Positions 58,017 to 64,000 of a stretch of DNA of 64,000 nucleotides are shown here, piece after piece (position 1 is the stretch's first letter; every line of letters starts with the position of its first letter). The stretch is from positions 1,836,501-1,900,500 of the forward strand of contig NZ_JAJEJQ010000001.1 of NCBI RefSeq assembly GCF_021390575.1, written 5' to 3'. The translations under genes and the position numbers were made by a program. The notes under the pieces are model-generated. The model did no database searches and was not told the DNA's origin. It was given only the letters and a program-made list of their open reading frames with translations. Source of the stretch: Paraburkholderia adhaesiva (GTDB lineage: Bacteria > Pseudomonadota > Gammaproteobacteria > Burkholderiales > Burkholderiaceae).

Positions 58017-59270
58017 CTATCCACGACGCAGATACCAGATGACCTCGCCCAGGTTGTTGAATTTTGGCCCCGGCATCGGCTCTCCTTTACGCATCTGCAC
58101 CTTGTTCTTGACAATCGGGCTGAACCACTCACCATCAGCCGGACAGGCTTCACCCGGCGTGGCCCGCAAAACCGTCACGCGCGGTGGCTCGACCGCCGGT
58201 TGCTGAACCGGTTCAACGGCGGGTTGTGCCGCGTACTCATCTATCGTCTCATCGACCTTGTGAAACCCGAGCTGATCCGGATAGGGTGGCCAGATACCCG
58301 GTGCATCGAAACGTTGCGACCACAGTTCTGCGGTGCGCTCGTTAAAACGGATTTCTCCTGTCATCGAACCTGTATGGAAAGCACGTAATGGAGTAACCCG
58401 CATCGGCCTGAGCGTATCGCTGACGGCCTTGTACAGTGGCGGGATGCCGTCAGGCACCGGCCCCAGCGTCGGCTGGTCGCCCGCCTGCACAATCCACGTT
58501 CGCCCTGCTTTCCATATCCGGATACCGGGCGTCGCCTCCAGCGTTTTCCATTGTTCCTGCGTCACCGTCGAAGGAAAGGCGTCGTCAAACATCGTCAGCC
58601 AGTTCGTACCCTTCAGATGCCGTTGCAGATCATCGGTCAGAGCGAATCCACTTGCTGCGGCGTCCAGCCCAAAATATCGCTGCAATAAATCGAACTCACC
58701 CGTTTGCGCTTCCCCCTTGGTAAGCGGCAGCAATGACGCCAGACCTGCAATGCCATTCCATGGATTCAACTGCTCGCAGCAGAACCGGATGAAATCAGTA
58801 AAAAGCCGCGGATTGCCTTGCGGTCCGTAGACCGCTTCGACCGGCATCGCGAAATTCAGCCATGTGAGCCGGTTGCGTGTCCGGACCTGCCACTCACGCG
58901 CCGTCAAAACCACTAGATAACAGTCGCTGGCTTCCTCCCACGACGAGCCTCCGGAAATCCTCCAGGACAGCAAGTCGTCAGGGTCCATCGTCGCGATATA
59001 GCTCCGCAGGGAAGCAATATTGTTATCAGGTACGACTTCCCGATTTTCGGATTCAGCATCCTCCATGGGCATAACCCATTTGAGGCGTGGGCCGAATAAC
59101 TCCTGAAACCGCTCGAAGCACCGGACAATGGCTTCGCGAACCGGCTGGGTCTCACCACCCCAGAAATAAAACGTCCCCGACAGCCCTACACACACCATCA
59201 CATCCATCCCGTCTTCCGATGTGTACGTAAGGTCGTTGCGGTATTTTTCGTATTGCGTCCAGGTATCCAT
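58017..59270 (-). CDS. DUF3396 type VI immunity-family protein with Pro-rich C-terminal extension
   Basis: The 417-aa protein has the same core as the next gene: GLSGTFYFWGGETQPVREAIVRCFERFQELFG, LTWLNFAMPVEAV, and GTNWLTMFDD. A C-terminal extension from about residue 345 has AVEPVQQPAVEPP and a short beta domain (PADGEWFSP, WYLRRG). It directly follows the nuclease effector, the usual immunity position. Two divergent copies may guard against different toxin variants. Confidence 0.78.
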   Translation of the reverse strand: MDTWTQYEKYRNDLTYTSEDGMDVMVCVGLSGTFYFWGGETQPVREAIVRCFERFQELFGPRLKWVMPMEDAESENREVVPDNNIASLRSYIATMDPDDLLSWRISGGSSWEEASDCYLVVLTAREWQVRTRNRLTWLNFAMPVEAVYGPQGNPRLFTDFIRFCCEQLNPWNGIAGLASLLPLTKGEAQTGEFDLLQRYFGLDAAASGFALTDDLQRHLKGTNWLTMFDDAFPSTVTQEQWKTLEATPGIRIWKAGRTWIVQAGDQPTLGPVPDGIPPLYKAVSDTLRPMRVTPLRAFHTGSMTGEIRFNERTAELWSQRFDAPGIWPPYPDQLGFHKVDETIDEYAAQPAVEPVQQPAVEPPRVTVLRATPGEACPADGEWFSPIVKNKVQMRKGEPMPGPKFNNLGEVIWYLRRG

Positions 59271-59295
59271 ATCCGTGTCTCTCGGTCGGTGTATA

Positions 59296-59948
59296 TCAAG
59301 CCCCTAGGGCGGAAAGAACGATTATCAGAAGGATCAGCAGTCCGCTCGCTGTCGTGCCAGTGGCGACCTGATTCTGGTTGAACGAGGAAGTGCCTCTCTC
59401 CAACTCATCTGCCATGGGCCTGACACTGTACGACGGTGCGGGATTCTGCCAGGACGGTTCCAGCATACGCCTGACCTCCGCCGTCCTGTCCGGCGCAACC
59501 GCCTTGCTCGGCAGTCTCGCACCCTGCGGGACCTTCTCGGGTTCTCCGCACGGCTTGCACGCACAGATCGACGGCGATAGCTCCTTGACACGATCATAGC
59601 CACCCGCGATTGCCGCGTAGTCTCTCTCTTGGTCCTCTAGCTGAAATGAATTTTTCTTGCGCCACCGGTCTCCCGCGAACTTGATTTCCACCACGAACGC
59701 GATGTTGGGCTGGCTCAGGTCGAAGTTGTGCATGTCCTTTACGATGATGACATCCGGAATACGTAGCAGTCCCCTCTGCGCACGCCCCGTCAGTTTCGCC
59801 AAAGCGATTGCTGCGTCCAGCGCGGACGTATCGGAACCCGCCGGAAACATGAGCGGCTGATTCTTCACTAGCGAGGCCATGATCGGCGAAGGGGGCGAAT
59901 TGATCATGTTGTAGCCAACTTCACCCTTGTATTTCCATACCTGCTCTT
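59296..59948 (-). pseudogene. VRR-NUC effector, C-terminal part (cut by IS)
   Basis: This part encodes the last 216-217 residues of a 293-aa protein. It contains the nuclease core: IPDVIIVKD (Asp), FVVEIKF (E-x-K), RDYAAIAGGYDRVKEL, plus a Cys pair CACKPC and a C-terminal hydrophobic segment (SGLLILLIIVLSALGA). The arrangement fits VRR-NUC PD-(D/E)XK toxins of type VI systems such as Salmonella TseV. The IS at 59949 separates it from its start. Confidence 0.8.
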
Positions 59949-60012
59949 TGTAGTGGTCTAATGAATCCGGACACTGATTTAGGCGAGAATGGTCGCCATG
60001 AAGAGGTGTCTG

Positions 60013-61175
<1,163 letters not shown>

Positions 61176-61183
61176 CCACTACA

Positions 61184-61414
61184 TTCATCATGAGCAACAC
61201 TACCGAAGACAACTGCGTCAACTTGTTTAGGGATCGCTTTCATGTCCTTCGTTGCACCCATCATCATCAGCCATTCTTTCTCGCTGTCAGACAGTTGAAG
61301 TGGCGGCTTCGTGGCATCGAGAAAATTGACTCGGGCGTAGAACGGGCCTGCCTTATGATAACGATCACCCTCTGGTGGGGGATTTATTGAGTATGTCAAC
61401 GTAATCGGGTTCAT
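61184..61414 (-). pseudogene. VRR-NUC effector, N-terminal part (cut by IS)
   Basis: This is the 77-residue N-terminal piece: MNPITLTYSINPPPEG, then PLQLSDSEKEWLMMMG, ending VFGSVAHDE at the IS. Across the IS the sequence continues in frame as EQVWKYKGEVGYN. There is no PAAR or MIX motif in this piece, so the toxin would rely on the separate PAAR protein. It heads the minus-strand island. Confidence 0.78.
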
Positions 61415-61449
61415 TTGCCTGCCAGGCGCTACACTCGGTCGCACCAATG

Positions 61450-61474
61450 AACCCGCCTTCGTGCGGGTTTTTTG
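61450..61474 (+). terminator. Terminator between divergent genes
   Basis: AACCCGC/GCGGGTT stem with six-base loop and T6. It lies before the small secreted-protein gene and upstream of the effector start. Confidence 0.65.
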
Positions 61475-61527
61475 TTGTCCAGCGAAATCCGCCCCGAGCA
61501 GACGTTCATATTTTTGGAGGCTTTTCC

Positions 61528-61806
61528 ATGAAGAAACACGCACTCGTACAGTTGGCGTTCGTCTCTGCCGCTATCAGCCTGACCAGCATCGCACACGCGG
61601 CTGATGTCAATGTCGGCATTAATGTGGGTACCCCCGGCGCTGTTGTGGTTGCGCCGCCGCCCGCGGTCGTCGTCACGCCGGGATGGCACGGCGACCGCTA
61701 TTGGGACGGTCATCGCTACTGGAATCGGGACGAGTGGGAAAAGCACCATCACCACGATAAGGGTTGGCACTGCCCGCCCGGACACGCCAAAAAAGGCGAG
61801 TGCTAA
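61528..61806 (+). CDS. Small secreted His-rich protein
   Basis: The product is 92 aa with TTTTTGGAGG before ATG 61528. The signal peptide is clear (MKKHALVQLAFVSAAISLTS, cleavage after AHA). The mature part is Val/Pro-rich and then His/Trp-rich (HGDRYWDGHRYWNRDEW, KHHHHDKGWHCPPGHAKK). It looks like a short periplasmic or exported protein that could bind metal. The family is common in Burkholderiaceae but uncharacterised. Confidence 0.75.
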   Translation: MKKHALVQLAFVSAAISLTSIAHAADVNVGINVGTPGAVVVAPPPAVVVTPGWHGDRYWDGHRYWNRDEWEKHHHHDKGWHCPPGHAKKGEC

Positions 61807-61843
61807 TCGGGCTTCCCGTCCAGTTACGCGCACAGCATGAACA

Positions 61844-61867
61844 AACCCGGCCCGGCGCCGGGTTTTT
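61844..61867 (+). terminator. Terminator after the secreted-protein gene
   Basis: AACCCGG/CCGGGTT stem, seven-base loop, followed by TTTTTG. Confidence 0.75.
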
Positions 61868-62487
61868 GTATTCTGGGCGGCTGACAGCCTCGCGGCTCGT
61901 CGCCTGTGCCCTCGCGTCAGCGAGCCCACGATCTGCGTGACACGCCATAGCCAGAGCCCGTCACACGCAGAAGAAGCGCGACAGCTTCTTGTCTTCGAGT
62001 TCGTCGCTCCCGAAGGGCGCACTCAGTCGCCGGCAAACGCGTCGCAACAATCCTGGCGTCGTTACTCAGGAGCCGCGTCGTGGGCAAGATCGATGAACTG
62101 CTAAGCGATTTGCACGCGTCGAGTCTCGGTTACCAACTTTCGGCATCCTGATTAGTTCATCACCACATCGCCTGAAGACCTGGTGCGCAACACCGGTCAC
62201 GTCCCGCCGATTTCGATTCGCGTGTATTCGATCTTTACGTGCCCCATCTCCCGTATTGCCGCTTCCCACCAAGCGCTGCTGCGAAAACATCGTTTTCGCA
62301 AGGCACGTCGCACGACTTAGCCTTCATCGCCACGCCCCGCATCGACCAACGAGCAACAGTAATCCTGCACGCGACTCGCGTGTAAGAAAATGTAATTGAA
62401 AGCAAATAGACATCGCTCCGCCGTAATACCCCTGCAAATTTCATGTGGTTTCGCACGATGTTCCTCAACAAACAAACGAGGTGAACA
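61868..62487. other. Gene-free stretch before the phosphatase gene
   Basis: I see no gene with coding character in these 620 bases on either strand. Short Arg-rich frames are present but lack SDs and family resemblance. The last 150 bases are relatively AT-rich and should contain the promoter of the gene at 62488. Confidence 0.5.
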
Positions 62488-64000
62488 ATGAAAAACGCAA
62501 GGAGGTGGTCGGCAGGTCTGGCGGCGCTCGGTGCAGGCGCACTCGCCTTGACTGGTGTACTCGCAACGGCGCAGGCGAGCGAGACGCATGGGATCAAACA
62601 CGTCTTGCTGATCAGCTTTGACGGCTTGCATGAACAGGACGTCGCACGCTGCATCGCGGGCAATACCTGCACGAATCTCGCACTTCTCGCTAAATCTGGC
62701 GTCACGTATACGAACGCATATACGCCGGGTCTTTCGGATTCTTTCCCCGGCCTCTCCGCGCTCGTGACGGGCGGCTCGCCGAAAACCGCCGGCCTTTTCT
62801 ACGACGTTTCGTATGACCGAACGCTTTACGCGCCCAGCGACACAGGTTGCGTCGGCAAGCAGGGCTGGAACGTCGTGTTCGACGAGACCACGGGCATCGA
62901 CGGCGAAAACGGCGGCGCACTCGTGCATCTGGATGGCGGCGGCGCGTTCAATCCTCAGGCCATTCCGCATGCACGCGTGGGTGGCAAATGCGTTCCCGTC
63001 TATCCGCACAACTACGTGAAGACGAACACGATCTTCGAAGTCGTCAAGGAGCACGTATCCAATTCGCGCACCGCATGGGCAGACAAACACGCGTGGGGCT
63101 ACGACTGGCTGAATGGCCCGTCCGGCCACGGCGTGGATGATCTGGCGCGCACCGAGATCAATTCGATCGACCCCGCCACGAACACCTATTACCTCGACAC
63201 GTACACGCACACCCAGAAATTTGATGATTACCACGTGCAGGCACTCATCAACGAGATCGATGGCAAGGACTCCACGGGCACGCGCAACGAGCCGGTGCCG
63301 ACCGTGTTCGGCGCGAACTTCCAGACGCTGAGCGTGGCGCAAAAGGCCACAGTAGCCACGGGCGGCGGCTATCTCGACGCCGACTTCACGCCGGGCCCGC
63401 AAGTGGCTGGCGCGATCGCCTACATCGACAATTCGCTCGGCAAAATCGTTGCGGCGCTCCAGGCGAAGAATCTCTACAATTCGACGCTCATCATCGTGAC
63501 TGCCAAGCACGGCCAGTCGCCGACCGATCACACGAAGCTCGTGAAGAACGGCGACACGCTCACGAAACTGCTTGAAGCAAACAACTATCTCGATCCGAAC
63601 GGCAACTTCGGCCAGTTCAACACGGCAAGCGGCAATCTGAACGATGGCTCGGGTCTCGTCGGCACGGGCATGGTGCAGACCGACGACGTGGGCCTCATCT
63701 GGCTGCGCGATCAATCGCAGCGCGACGCCGTGATCGCGACGCTCAAGCAGAACCTCTCGTGCAACGCGCCCGGCATCTGCGCGGATGGCCCGCAAGCGTA
63801 CATCCTCTCGGGTAACGCACTGGCATCGCGCTTCGGGGATCCGGCGCAAGGCCGCACGCCGGACATCATCGTGCAGCCGAATCCGGGCGTGATCTACACG
63901 TCGAGCAAAGCGAAGGACGAGGAGCACGGCGGCAACGCTCCCGACGACAGCCATCTCGGCCTCGTCGTTTCGTTCCCCGGACTGCACCATGCCGGTCACC
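62488..64000 (+). CDS. Secreted alkaline-phosphatase-superfamily phosphodiesterase/phosphatase, 3' end outside window
   Basis: The first 504 residues are visible and the frame is open at the window end. Start: GAGG six bases before ATG 62488. Signal peptide with a hydrophobic core (LAALGAGALALTGVLATAQA). Alkaline-phosphatase-superfamily features: VLLISFDGLHEQDV (metal-binding Asp), a Ser/Thr nucleophile region SDSFPGLSALVTGG, IIVTAKHGQSP, and DDSHLGLVVSFPG (Asp/His). It acts in the periplasm or outside, probably on phosphodiesters or nucleotides. Substrate uncertain. Confidence 0.82.
   Translation, partial: MKNARRWSAGLAALGAGALALTGVLATAQASETHGIKHVLLISFDGLHEQDVARCIAGNTCTNLALLAKSGVTYTNAYTPGLSDSFPGLSALVTGGSPKTAGLFYDVSYDRTLYAPSDTGCVGKQGWNVVFDETTGIDGENGGALVHLDGGGAFNPQAIPHARVGGKCVPVYPHNYVKTNTIFEVVKEHVSNSRTAWADKHAWGYDWLNGPSGHGVDDLARTEINSIDPATNTYYLDTYTHTQKFDDYHVQALINEIDGKDSTGTRNEPVPTVFGANFQTLSVAQKATVATGGGYLDADFTPGPQVAGAIAYIDNSLGKIVAALQAKNLYNSTLIIVTAKHGQSPTDHTKLVKNGDTLTKLLEANNYLDPNGNFGQFNTASGNLNDGSGLVGTGMVQTDDVGLIWLRDQSQRDAVIATLKQNLSCNAPGICADGPQAYILSGNALASRFGDPAQGRTPDIIVQPNPGVIYTSSKAKDEEHGGNAPDDSHLGLVVSFPGLHHAGH

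Noticed and set aside
62317-63999. Long minus-strand open frame of about 560 codons
   Set aside because: It is antisense to the phosphatase-superfamily gene at 62488, which has a signal peptide, SD and family motifs; the antisense product is Arg/His-rich low-complexity without motifs.

Overview
The window is high-GC DNA from a Gram-negative betaproteobacterium, most likely Burkholderiaceae (Burkholderia, Paraburkholderia or Caballeronia). That placement rests on codon usage, the housekeeping genes and phage families typical of that group; species cannot be read from the sequence. About 51 kb of it is one prophage, inserted at the 3' end of an initiator tRNA-Met gene. The prophage is bounded by an exact 45-bp direct repeat (3892-3936 and 54715-54759).

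Left chromosomal flank (1-3936): a truncated membrane protein, a 3-hydroxyisobutyryl-CoA hydrolase-like enzyme, a TetR regulator, a DUF1488 protein, an SMR transporter, a UPF0303 protein and tRNA-fMet.

Prophage (3937-54759): a left-end control block (XRE and ribbon-helix-helix proteins) is followed by a long minus-strand late operon. Its virion genes mix two lineages. Packaging and head genes are lambda-like (terminase GpA, gpW, portal, S49 protease, gpD, gpE-type capsid). The tail is a Mu-like contractile tail (sheath, tube, frameshifted chaperone, tape measure, gpN, gp44 to gp48). A GH19 endolysin and holin-like proteins end the operon. The early minus-strand block (46438 down to 39289) carries HNH, O/P-like replication, RusA, two DNA methyltransferase systems, a PP-loop enzyme and a PD-(D/E)XK chimera. 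The rightward early block (47278-50955) carries an RNA polymerase alpha-CTD-like protein and a YqaJ exonuclease with a probable annealing partner. Cargo genes include a PAAR/PAAR/lambda-R-type muramidase/secreted-protein cassette (35789-37938) that looks like a type VI secretion effector-immunity module, and an AbiTii-type gene (51003-51941). The tyrosine integrase is cut by a 1193-bp IS3-family element with a 4-bp target duplication. Removing the IS restores the reading frame, so the prophage is probably locked in place.

Right chromosomal flank (54760-64000): a minus-strand type VI secretion toxin island. It has a VRR-NUC nuclease effector split by a second IS3-family element, two DUF3396 immunity-type proteins, a PAAR protein, a frameshifted zinc-ribbon protein and an unknown 369-residue protein. 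A small secreted protein and a truncated alkaline-phosphatase-superfamily enzyme follow on the plus strand.

The points most worth follow-up are the phage-borne T6SS cassette and the repeated sequence that marks its insertion, the 507-nt out-of-frame overlap splitting a cytosine methyltransferase, a structured c4-like RNA with its own promoter, a pair of 35-bp operators, and decamer arrays shared between the early control region and the attachment site.
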